Shown here piece by piece: positions 26,101-36,351 of a stretch of 64,000 bases of DNA. The stretch comes from Adineta ricciae (lineage: Eukaryota; Rotifera; Eurotatoria; Adinetida; Adinetidae). The notes beneath the pieces are model-generated. The model ran no database searches. It was not told the DNA's origin and worked only from the letters and a program-made list of their open reading frames with translations. A program made the position numbers and the translations under genes. The stretch is from contig CAJNOJ010000009.1 in assembly GCA_905250025.1 (NCBI GenBank), positions 62,001-126,000 on the forward strand, given 5' to 3'. Positions within the stretch are counted from its first letter, which is position 1. Every line of letters starts with the position of its first letter.

Positions 26101-26565
26101 AGCTATTGTCCCCGGTCCACCACCGCATCCACATCATGCAGCACATCATCAAATGTATGCACAAGCAGCACAACTTCGACCGCCATTAGGTGTATTCAAT
26201 CCATCTATTCCGTCCTATATGCACTTGTCACACGGGCCAGGTCCTGAGTCTGGTGCAGCATTTGTAGTGCCAATGCAGCAATTACAACAATTACAAATTG
26301 CTAACGGCCACCCGGGAGCCTTTTGTCTGGTAAATCCACCGCATCCGCATCCACATCCACATCCACATGCACATCCGCATCCTCATGCCGCAGCCGCACT
26401 TTTTATGCAAGCACCACAACCAACAGCTGCACCACCACCTCAACCACAACAACAATCAGCACCCCCACCGACACAAAATGATCCATCACAAGTATGTTAA
26501 ATTAAGAAGAAATGTTTCTTTTATCTATTATCGTACTTTTCTTTCTCTCCTAGGATCTGTCGTAG
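20168..26565 (+). CDS. RBMS / alan shepard-like RNA-binding protein (two RRMs)
   Basis: Single-stranded nucleic-acid-binding protein of the RBMS/Drosophila shep family. One coherent model uses exons 20168-20191, 22237-22497, 25049-25248, 25311-25461, 25517-25745, 25801-25880, 25949-26491 and 26554-26565 (499 residues). RRM1 has RNP2 NLYIKNL and RNP1 KGFGFIDF. RRM2 has NLYFANL and RGVGFARM. The long C-terminal part is Gln/Pro/His-rich and includes an (HP)n-type run around 26340-26390. An N-terminal exon carries a polyglutamine stretch encoded mainly by CAA/CAG near 22318-22345. Retention of the last intron would end the protein two codons later than PSQ (VC stop at 26498-26500). Four candidate first exons exist (see separate entries), so N-terminal isoforms are likely. 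The spread over more than 6 kb, with long first introns, is unlike the compact neighbours and fits a developmentally regulated gene. Confidence 0.88.
20670..20867 (+). CDS. Alternative first coding exon of the shep-like gene
   Basis: Opens with ATG, encodes 66 residues beginning MTSSSNHRHHRQ and ending VMPTLE, then meets a GTGATG donor in phase 0. That phase is the one required to join exon 22237-22497. The Ser/Arg/His-rich composition resembles the rest of the N-terminus. Expression is not provable from sequence. Confidence 0.5.
21710..21748 (+). CDS. Alternative first coding exon of the shep-like gene (13 codons)
   Basis: ATG followed by 12 codons (MVMMTATAASILG) and a strong GTGAGT donor, phase 0, compatible with exon 22237-22497. 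It is too short for homology; the donor quality and phase are the only support. Confidence 0.45.
24764..24880 (+). CDS. Alternative first coding exon directly upstream of the RRM exons
   Basis: ATG opens 39 codons (MEGDVVLLGLMDWNAG ... LLTGG) ending at a GTTTGT donor in phase 0. The next acceptor, at 25049, is also phase 0, so this exon would give an isoform lacking the polyglutamine exon. The exon is not low-complexity, unlike its surroundings. Confidence 0.5.
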
Positions 26566-26875
26566 AACACCTACTGATGAAACAGCCAATCATTTGTTTG
26601 TTTTTCTCTTGCCTTCCCTACTTTATCCTTTTGGTTTCGCGCGATCTTCTGGCTTGAACGAGAGAATTTTTGTGTGGAATTTTTGTTCATTGTTCGACCA
26701 CCAAATTTCTCTCTTGTGTGCCGTTTTTTCTTCTTTTTGTCTGTCTCTGTCCCTGTCTCTCTTTCTTTTCACTTCGTCTCGAGTGCCATTTTGATGATGT
26801 TGATGCTGATGAGCGCATGCATATGTGTATGTATGTGCGTGCGTGTGTGTGTATGTGTGCATGACTGACGCTCTT

Positions 26876-26913
<38 letters not shown>

Positions 26914-27652
26914 GTTCTTTTGTCCTTGGTTGCCGTTGTTGTTGTCACCGTTTGGTCGGTCTTCATTTCTTTTTTTTTCTCTTGTCATCACCTCTTCTAC
27001 TTTTTCCTCCTATGTTGGTCGTACTGGAGCAGCCAGTGGTCTTCTTCTTCTTCTTTTGTGTCTCTTTATACGTATGAGACTGAAAACGAACGATGTCTGT
27101 GTGATGAGATAAGAAAAAACATGTGGCTCTATTTTTTTTTTGTTTATTTGTTAGCTTCTTGTTTTCTCCATACACACACACACGCACACATACATACAAT
27201 AATTCACGTTCGTTTTACATTGTTGATGTAGTCGTTTTTTCGGTGCGTTTCCATGCATTGATAACAAACTGCGATGAAATGATTTCGAGTAAGACATTTA
27301 TATATACACAGATATATATATATATATATATACATGCACACACACACACACAAACGGAGAGACGAAATAAAACAAAAAACCACAAATGTACGAGAACGAA
27401 ATGTACAATTATTTTATTCTTATTATCAGTACTCGGAAAGAATTTCATCGGAAAATATGATAATTGCATTGCATTAGAACTCCCTTTGATGCTCGCAGAA
27501 GTTGACATTTTGTATTTGATCAGCTGGAATGTCATTCAATTATGTACCAAATGAGATCACACTGAATAAAAGTCGGAGTTTCTGATAGACATTTCTACTA
27601 CTGTTGAATTTCTTCAGTTGCAGTAAAAGAAAGAAAAGACTACTTTGTTTGT
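26566..27652. repeat. Shep-like 3' UTR with simple repeats
   Basis: Simple-sequence DNA: (CT)n at about 26881-26911, (CA)n around 27173-27188 and 27338-27351, and (AT)n at about 27311-27331. A candidate poly(A) signal for the shep-like gene is AATAAA at 27565-27570, roughly 80 bases before the convergent end of CDT1. Antisense frames through the repeats are artefacts. Confidence 0.7.
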
Positions 27653-29565
27653 CTAGCGTTTCAATTGTTGTTGAATAGCTCCAATAATTGTATTAATCGA
27701 TTTATGACGATTGATTTTAATGAATTCCTTTCCTCGAATTGTCAGTATTGAAAGCCAACCATTATTTTCCGGATGTATATGAAGGAAACGAATGGTTTCC
27801 GTTGATTGAGCTAAATTTATTGAAATGAAATCAGAAGATTCAATTGAGTTGATTTCTTACTAAAGGAAAGTGGACCTGAATGACAATCACGTATTTGTCT
27901 AGCGACAAGATCTAATTGAAGAGAAGTTGCACGTTCAGCAATAAAGAATTGGTGAATGATTTCAATGGTTTGTTCGAGACGAGAAAGCATCTGCGTTTCA
28001 TGACTGAGTGAAGTCGATAGAATTTTGCTTGTCTCTTTTGAACGAATCTTGAGAAAGGAAACAGTAATGATTAAATTGCTTATCGGTCTGAATATTTTAC
28101 TTTTTCAACCAGTGATGAAGATATTCCATCGATGGACAAAGCTTCTTTCTTTGGGGAGGATAGAGCAATCGTCGAAGAGATATCATCACTGGAAAATGCA
28201 GAGAACAGAGCACGTTTGACACGTTCGGACGGGGTACGTTCTGCATAATGGCGAATTTCAATTGGTGATGCTAATAGTTGTTTGTCCGGTGATTCAGGCA
28301 ATGGTGCAACATCAATATCAGGAATGTTTTCAAGATCAAATTCTGGATGCCAGCGTGTCAGTTGTTCATCATTTGGAAGTTCATCGATACTCTGTTGAAG
28401 TTTATCCGATAAAAAAGTCTAAAAGAAAGAAACATGCAGATATGATATACAAATGACTTAATTGTTTTACTCGATGATGTGCTTTAACTGAATTGAGTAG
28501 CGCTCGACGAAAACAATCGATTCGTTCAACAATAATCGCTGGAGTGATCTGTACATCGGCGTGAATACCAAAATCAGCTAAAAAAATGAACAAATACGAA
28601 CTATTTTTCAGAATACTTTCACGTCATATAACTACTTGGAGTTATGGTTAATTCATGTTTCAGTTTCATTGGACTCAATGTTGGCAATTGAATCTTTTCT
28701 TGTTGAAAACCGTACATCGTTGGACAGATTGTTTTGATACGCCCAAGTGTTTGTAACGTAAAATTTCTAGATCAAATCAAACATGATTTTAACGAAACAG
28801 GAATTAATTGTATACCGTTTGGTTTTTTGCTGAATAACTTGTTGGCATTTTTCAAATGTATTAATTCCTCCGTTATTATGCGTATGGCAAACAAGGAAAT
28901 CTAAGTGTTTGTATTGTTCGAGTAATAGTTGGTATTTATTTGGCAGAGGTAATTCAACTGTCGTGACAAGTGAATTGAAACGCTCATAGGCAGGAATTGA
29001 TGGATAACTAAATAAGAGAAGATAGTAGGCAAAGGAAAACATGGGACATACAAAAGTACCTTTTCACAGGTGTTTGTGGTGATGGATGCTTGAACGGACT
29101 GGTGGTTATGTCACTGAGCACATTTGAACGTTTGATTGGTGAACGCGAGTAAGTTGATTTGTATTTATATAAATCGTTTCGAAATGCGCGAATACGGGTA
29201 CGTATTTCTTCGAGATCTTGTTGTTCCATGTGACGTTCGCGCATCTTAACTGGACTACGGTGATGAATCGGAGCGCTATGGTGACGAACGAATTTAATTC
29301 GAATGGGAATCGAAGATTTTCCATGTGTATTCTGTGATGAATGATGTGTTTCTTTCATATCAATAGCATTCGTTGCTGCCGTGTGTGATGTTTCTTCAAG
29401 AGGAAGATTAGGTGTACACTGATCAAGATCAGTTCCAAGCGGTGGTGATTGTCGATCTTCGACTTTGATTACTTTCATTGGTTTATCAAAAAGAGTTGCA
29501 TTTGATATATTCGTCGGATGACATTTCGAGAAGAAATCAGTGATTAAAAGCGTTCTGTGTGACAT
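27653..29565 (-). CDS. CDT1: CDT1 DNA replication licensing factor
   Basis: Loads the MCM2-7 helicase at origins together with ORC and CDC6 and is destroyed in S phase. The first exon (29565-29060) opens MSHRTLLITDFFSK, a PIP-box-like degron at the extreme N-terminus as in other animal CDT1 proteins, followed by a Ser/Pro-rich regulatory segment (HHRSPVKM, YSRSPIKR, TSPFKHPSPQTPVKR) rich in potential CDK sites. The central geminin-binding winged helix follows: YPSIPAYERFNSLV, LPLPNKYQLLLEQYKHLDFL, then NTFEKCQQVIQQKTKR. Next come ILRNYT-free helical segments and the diagnostic QLTRWHPEFDLENIPDIDV. The C-terminal winged helix ends NNGWLSILTIRGKEFIKIN and runs to a stop at 27653-27655. About eight exons; the internal borders between 28000 and 28800 are approximate. 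The family call is firm. Confidence 0.92.
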
Positions 29566-30560
29566 AATTTATCGATTAAAAAGCATCGAACACAAATAAA
29601 TTAATAATAAGAACAATTAAAGTGCTGTTCTTGATCTATCTACCGTGAGTCGAATGGACAATGGTCAGTATGATTACGGGCTTTGTTGACCATTGACTAG
29701 GTCATTCTATCCTCTATATCATCCATAGATGGCGATCATTGTATACGATCTAGCTAACGAATGTCTCGAGTTCACGTCAGCTCAAATATTTCATAACATA
29801 TTATGACGGCTAAGTAATCGAAATGATTGCACTTTAACTTCTGTCAAGCGAATGTCTATCATAATTATCAAATGACTTGCAAATTAACATATGTCTACAT
29901 CTTCATATACCGATATGTCATTGAGGTAATTGTGTACTTCGTCATCAAAAATAAGATTACTGCAAGCTTACATCGCTGAATCTGCATCTATAGAATACCA
30001 AAAGTCGTAATATGTCATCGGTTTGACATAGTGATCGTAATAACCACATTTCTCGAAAGTATTCGAAAGGGTCAACACATGTCAAGCAAAAATAGTTTAA
30101 CAAGTATCCTTTTACCTTTGGTCATAACTGATCTTGCACAGATTGTTTTAAGTAGAAAAACATGCATCGTGAAAAAACAACAAATCTGAAAGTATCGTTT
30201 CCAGGAATAACTATTTATGCCGATCAAACTTGCCGAATCGCGGAAAAAAATTACAACACAAAAGACAGACTTTTCATGCCTTAAATGAGTATATCAGAAC
30301 ACCTACGTTTGCTTTTTTTTGTTTTGTGTGAGGTTTTGCCGAAAAAGTTACTCTTTTGATTTCAAACGTGTTGACATCCATTATGTGGTAGATGTTTTTA
30401 TGATGTTTAAACTTCTAATGCACTGCAGAACCACATAGTTTTGAAAGAATCAAAGAATAAATCATATTTAAACAAATCTTTTTACTCTGTTACTATTCTT
30501 ATTTTATTCCTGTCATACAAACGAACTACGAAGACATTTTTTGAAAACAGTGATTAAGCA
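29566..30560. other. Divergent intergenic region between CDT1 and the type II membrane protein
   Basis: About 1 kb with no supported exon on either strand. It is AT-rich without long simple repeats. Both flanking genes point outward, so it should contain two promoters, but I cannot identify a core element with confidence. Confidence 0.5.
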
Positions 30561-31524
30561 ATGTATGCCAATCGTGATCAAACGTACACACAATATGAAT
30601 TACCGGTGAGCATTGTTCATTCGAACATCACATGTAAGAAAAACTACGGGTGTTTGTGTTTTAGGATGAATCGTATTCAAGTAGAGACAATTTTGTCATT
30701 CGGGTAGCGCGAAATGATGTTTCAACAAATGTTGCTTCTAATGTTCCAGTGAAATCGTTTGTATCGTCTTTCATAATTCATTTTATTCATCATCTTACTT
30801 TCCTCAGGTCAGGTGGATGCATTCGAATTCCATTAATGATTGCGTGTGGAATTGTAGGATGTCTTCTCGCAGCTGCTGTTATCATTACGCTATATGTCGT
30901 TATTTACGACAGCATCAATGGTAATTCGTTAGTTCTTATTTGAAATACTTGTTTAGAAAACACTCGAGCACCTATAACTTATAGAGAGACGCTCAGAGAG
31001 ATTACAATTTTATAGATATTTTGTAAAGGTTAACTTTATTTTGATCAGGAAGTAAAACAACTACTACAACATCTACTACCACGACCACTTTGTTGACTTT
31101 GATCACCGGCGTCCAAAACTATGCAGTAATGTTAAATGCCAACGGTTATCACGGAATTTATTATATTCGTTATTATTCAGCAACGAATACTTCAACTTCA
31201 TTGAGAATTACTTATCCAATTGTTTATCTTAGTGGTACAACTTTTTTAACAACATACACAAATAATGCTTGGTATGGACTTGGTACTAATTGCGTTAGTT
31301 CTACTGGTGTCGCAACGTGTACAGCTGTATGCAAATCACTTTCTCGAAGTTATGTTGGAGTAACATCTACCTGCACAAGCGGATATTTGGGTTCCGTTAC
31401 ATCGTATGTTACACCTGATTATGCTGTTTATACCACATCGGATAGCACGTCTACACCATGGACTGATTATGGCACAGCACTCAACTGTGCAAGTGCAATG
31501 TCTTATTGTGACTGTTCCTTATAA
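30561..31524 (+). CDS. Unrecognised type II membrane protein with Thr-rich stalk
   Basis: Function unknown. Four exons (30561-30605, 30665-30756, 30808-30920, 31049-31524) join in frame to 241 residues. A 50-odd residue N-terminal cytoplasmic part contains YSSRDNF. One hydrophobic helix follows (MIACGIVGCLLAAAVIITLY) with no signal peptide before it, so the C-terminus should be outside the cell. After the helix there is a mucin-like Thr stretch (SKTTTTTSTTTTT) and a compact ectodomain with about eight cysteines (NCVSS, CTAVC, STC, LNCAS, CDC). The ectodomain is rich in Thr, Ser and Tyr. The short second intron (51 bp) is needed to avoid an unusual insertion before the helix. It could be a lineage-specific surface glycoprotein; I recognise no domain. 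Confidence 0.65.
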
Positions 31525-31685
31525 TGAAATATTTTTCATATGCGAACTGAAATATTGTGTGAGTGTGCGTTTTAAACATGATCTTTTTCCGAATATTTAT
31601 TACAAATATATTCATATAAAAACTTGTAAAACATAGTTTCAATAAGAAATTCAAAAGGAAGAGAAATTCGCTTTCACAAAAGTAA

Positions 31686-32592
31686 TTAACACTGACAGCA
31701 TCGAAAACAGCCCATTTTGAAGAAGCCACTGACCATCGTTTGCATACAGGATCCTTTTGCTTTGCTACAACAATCATCTTTCGAATCGATATATTCTCGA
31801 AGAATATCTTGAACTCGTTTCTTGTCAGTAAATATTCGACTATGTCCAGGATAGATTTTCTCAATATCATGTTCTTCTAACCAATCAATCATGCGATTGG
31901 CACTTCTTAAATAATCGCGCACCGATGATGTTGGCACCCAATCTATTAACTCATCACCATGAACACAATCATAGACAAAATCACCTGTGAACAGTGACTT
32001 CGTCTTTGGATAATAACAAACGACACTACCAGCTGTGTGGCCAGGTACATGCGAGACGATGATTTCATCATCTGCACCTAAAATTTGCTTCTTATCGTCA
32101 TGTTTCAAAGATATTCAAATCGTAATTACCTAAATCAATTCGATGACCATCCAGTATTGATTCACACTTCGTTGCCGGAACTCGATATTCACGCGCTGAG
32201 AAGTTTCTGTAAGGTGCTTGGTCAAAATGCGCTGATCGTACATAGTTTAATGTATCTTTCTCCCGACCATCTCTCAAGCCTTGATAATCATCTCGATGAA
32301 TTAGAATTTGACTATCATTTTCGAAATGTTTCGCACCTCCGCAATGATCGAAATGAGAATGTGTACATAGAACAAGACATTCACGATCTTTATCAAGTAT
32401 ATTAAGGTTTTCGAAATGTTTCTTCAAATTACAAACGCCCAAACCGCAATCAATGATTAAGTCACGTGCTACGCCACGTATAAGCCAAATATTCGCACGG
32501 TTGCCTTCGAAAAAATGATTTTCGTTCGTTAAAAATAAATTATTATCAACTTGTTTTGTACTAAACCATTCAGGATTGTCTGTTGCCGCCAT
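31686..32592 (-). CDS. Metallo-beta-lactamase-fold hydrolase, MBLAC2-like
   Basis: Predicted zinc hydrolase of 284 residues in two exons (32592-32130 and 32077-31686) with a 52-bp intron. The long open frame before the ATG has no ATG, so the protein starts at MAATDNPEWF. Metal-binding motifs in family order are THSHFDHCGG (HxHxDH), VPGHTAGS, LFTGDFVYD and YPGHSRIF. The C-terminal tail is Cys-rich (DDCCSKAKGSC, CFRCCQC), which in human MBLAC2 is a palmitoylation region; the same use here is inferred. MBLAC2 has been reported as an acyl-CoA thioesterase. Length and motif spacing fit MBLAC2 better than glyoxalase II. Its 3' end faces the type II membrane protein 161 bases away. Confidence 0.83.
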
Positions 32593-34163
32593 ATAACTTT
32601 GTCCCAATATCAATTGAATGACTAAACATAAATAAAATCAAATCATCCATATCGATGAGGTTTGATTCGTCTAATTATTGAGGTACTATCATTTCGACGC
32701 AGTAGATGGCAGCGTACATAAGCACAACAAAACTTCATAAATACTTCCACGGCTATCGTTTTGATCGATACAATAAAAATCAGTCGATAATGAATTGAAA
32801 TCGCTGATTTTCTTCGGAAAAAAGCGATTAGATCATTGAAAAATTCATTATTATAATTCAATATTTGATCATTCTCAAGATGGGAATTACCATTATCAAT
32901 AGAATTAGAAGAACAAACGATAGCGTCAGCATCTAAACATGTTGATTCCGCTCTAGTCGGGATCTTAGTACTCGTTAGTGAGAAAGTTGTAAGCAGATCT
33001 CGATGTGGAGGCAGGGATATGAAAAAAAGATGACAGAATCGGGTCTTGTTTCTGGCCTTTTATTGATCAAGTAGACTCTTGCAGACGAGATTTTGCATAT
33101 ATTTGAATAAGTTTCATGTCGAATCTTTCCGATTTGACTAGAAAGAGAATAAGGATTATTTTTCAGATAAAAACGCCCTTTTTACACTGGAATATTCGCT
33201 GATCAACCTTGAAGGTGTCATGAATAAGCACCTTAGAAGAAAAAAAGATCTCCGTGATACCAGTTATGGTGGACAAACAACCCGAGACAGCTAAAAGAAA
33301 ATAAACTTTAATTTAATTTTAGTCAGTGTTTTGGCACAACTGACACAGAGCATTGCGTTACGGGAAACTCTAAAAACTGTATTCTATCGATGCGTGATTA
33401 CAACATCTTCTATTTTATTGTTGTTTACCGATGTCATCTACTTTTTATGGCTGCGTCGCAATTGAAAATGTGGGTAACTTCTTGTAGTGGCACTTTTCAG
33501 ATCGACAAATTCCGATGCGATTTAGAAGTTTTAACAAAATTCGTCTTTTTCGATCAGTTAAAAAGTGAGAGTTCAAAAGGAATTGTTGATAATTCTTCTT
33601 TGCATCAGTCAGTTTACTGACTCTATCCCGTTGGATATACCCGAACTCGAGCAGATACGAGAAAGAATCCGATGAATTTTTCAAATCTTATTTACTGCTC
33701 GTTTCCGATCGATCGAAATTTAGTAAAATTCATGTGAAGCTAATGTGCGATAATTATTGATTTTCGGAGGTTTACCAAGGTTACATAGGAAACATGTGTC
33801 CTACTAGCTGAAACTGTCCTAAACTGATATTGGTTGAGCTGCACTGAGTGATATTTACGAATCTGATTTGAATCATTGTAATTCAATTCTGATCAATCGG
33901 AACTTGAGGATTGCAATTTGGATTTAAGACAAGTGCATTTTTGTTTATTTATAATGAAGAAATTTTAAAAAGAAGAGACGAACTACAGTTCACACGAAGA
34001 AAGTAGACGAATACACACAGACAAGATCATTCTGAATTATTAAGCCAAATAAGTAGTATTGAACCCTAAGTATGTTGAACATAAAATGAAATATGCAATT
34101 GTACGTTGTACAGAGCAAAAGTAAACAAAAAATCTGACATATTTACATTGGATTACAAGATAA
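32593..34163. other. Intergenic region without recognised genes
   Basis: About 1.6 kb. Short open frames on both strands lack splice support and similarity. It includes the MBLAC2 upstream region and the POC1 3' flank. I see no tRNA-like fold, repeat array or transposon end. Confidence 0.5.
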
Positions 34164-36007
34164 TTAATACGTTTTTCTCTTATCTATCTGTTGTTCATTG
34201 ATTTCTTGCAATTTACTTTCAGTCATTGTTAGACGCGTCTCAAGAATAGCTACTGTTTTGGTTAGAATATCTAATTGTTGAACAATATGTTCAAGTGTAT
34301 TGGTCAACTGGGGTGCATAAGCTTGATTAACATTGCTTTGAGTACCGTAAGTCGTACGATTATTATTTTTACTTATTGCATTGGTCATTGGTTCAGAATT
34401 TACTAGACATGCTGATGCACTATTCGACTAGAAGAATAAAAGATTTGATATTGAAAAAACAGGCCGAACTATTTAAAATCTGTTCACTTACTCGAGATAT
34501 GCCGTTTTCATAAGCCGGACCGATATTTGTTATTTCAAGACGATCGCCGTCGCCATACGTTGGATATGCTGATTTACCATTGAACACATCAATCTAAATG
34601 TGAATGAACCCGAGCTTCAGTAAAAGAATCGTACATGAAATGTAACTCACTTTGCGTGCTCCTCGTTCATCGCTCGTCTCTGGCTGAGATTTCTCCCCTA
34701 ACGACGAGATCTGAGCTTTTTTCTGCTGATTAGTAGATGACGAAACTCTTGTGGATGGAATATAATCATTTGATGATGTATCATTGCCATTTGTATACTT
34801 ATTACTCGTTGTGTTAGTTGATTCAGCAAATGAAGGTGCGCTCTCAAAATTCGTTTTCCAAACAAGTACCTAAGAAAGAGAACTTGAATAAGTCTGTAAC
34901 GATTTTCATATATCATTTACTTGCTGATCTTGACCGCCTGAGGCAAAAAAATCGCCTTGCTTAGAAAACGCAACACTTGTTGCTGGCCCCTTAATAGCAG
35001 AAAAAACGTGCATCGGTAATTGTCATCATTTTGTGTATTCCTTACCTGATGTCCATGTAAAGTGTAAATAAGACGTCCTTCTAATAAATCGAATATTTTC
35101 AACGTTGCATCACTCGATGCTGATAAAAGATAGTTTCCATTCGGATGGAAAGCGACACTATTTACCGACGCTACATGATCTGAAACGAAGAAGTGGTATA
35201 GAAATCAAATCAGATGCATCACTGACTTGCATAGTGTTGAATCAATTTTCTTGTTCGAATATCCCAAATTTTCACACTTGCATCGGTACATCCTCCGCCA
35301 ATACACGTTCCGCTTGGATGGAATGCAACATCGTTGAGAAAGCCGTGCGGTTCGTAGAACGTATGCATGCATTCATTGGTGTTTCGATCCCATATTTTGA
35401 CTGTTTTATCGTCACTGCAACTAACAATCAATCGACCATCAGGTGAGAATTTTGCGCATCGAACCCAATTCGAGTGTTGATTGAGTGAGAATTGAAATTT
35501 TTGTCGATGAACGGTCCAAATTTTAATTGTTTTATCTTCTGATGAACTCAGTAAACTTTGACCATCACTCGCAAAATCAACACATCGCACAGCAGCTGTG
35601 TGAGCTTTAAAAACAGTTGATTCACCTTTGACACTCGGAATCCAAAGACGAACTTTCTTATCTTTGGAACCAGATGCAATCAGATGACCTGACGGTGAAA
35701 AACAAACCGAATGAACCGCGTCATTATGGCCGACGAACCGATAAGCTCGAACTTGTGGTTTAAATGGCCATAAGAAGAGACATGCATCCAAACTGCCAGA
35801 TACTGGAAATGAAACAAGAAGAGTATGTTATCGATTTATTTTAGGACGAATGTTCACAAGAGATACCTAGTTGTTTCGTATTCGGTGAGAAGCTGAGAGA
35901 TGTAACAGTACTACGATGACTTTTGAAGTGTTTCTCTAATTTTGGATCTTCCTGCAAAAGCGTTAGAATTAGAAAAGTTTTTTTTTGTTATACAGTTTAT
36001 TTACCAT
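34164..36007 (-). CDS. POC1: POC1 centriolar WD40 protein
   Basis: Centriole and basal-body protein needed for triplet-microtubule stability. The protein starts [20 protein letters not shown] and has seven WD repeats, for example [60 protein letters not shown] and [20 protein letters not shown]. After a Ser/Thr-rich linker, the conserved POC1 coiled coil appears: [20 protein letters not shown] then [12 protein letters not shown]. The first coding exon is just the ATG (36007-36005), followed by a 53-bp intron with a GTAAAT donor; exon 2 begins GAAGATCC at 35951. Other exons include 35791-35219 in outline and the last, 34388-34164. Vertebrates have POC1A and POC1B; one invertebrate ancestor type is expected here. 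Confidence 0.93.
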
Positions 36008-36351
36008 CAATGCGTCAGTTGAAAAGGAAATCAATGAACATTCTAACCCTAATTCTCAATATCAATTCTTTTCTTTGTCCACAATACTAATCGTCCATCA
36101 TTGGTATCGGACATCAATTCAACAGGTACTCCTAGACAACCGGTGGGGTCCGATCTTAACCTAAAAGATCGATAAATAGTTTCTTTATTGTATAAAAAAA
36201 GAATTGAAATAAAAATTTTTCGATTTTCATTTTCATAAAAAACTTTCAATTATTTATATAGAGAACACATTGAAAAAGATGGCGCTAGTGCATACAAAAG
36301 TGTGATTTTCGACTAAACTACATAGTATTCCATTTTGTTATGGGTTATGTA

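Noticed and set aside
26623-27535. Several long open frames on both strands through CT, CA and TA repeats
   Set aside because: Products are low-complexity Ser/Thr/His/Phe runs created by microsatellites; no splice or family support.
33390-33684. Opposing short frames at 33390-33620 (+) and 33445-33684 (-)
   Set aside because: They overlap each other, show no family motifs and no flanking splice signals in phase.
36049-36249. 66-residue minus-strand frame upstream of POC1
   Set aside because: It lies before the POC1 start, has no ATG-linked splice connection and no recognised motif; probably 5' UTR or intergenic.
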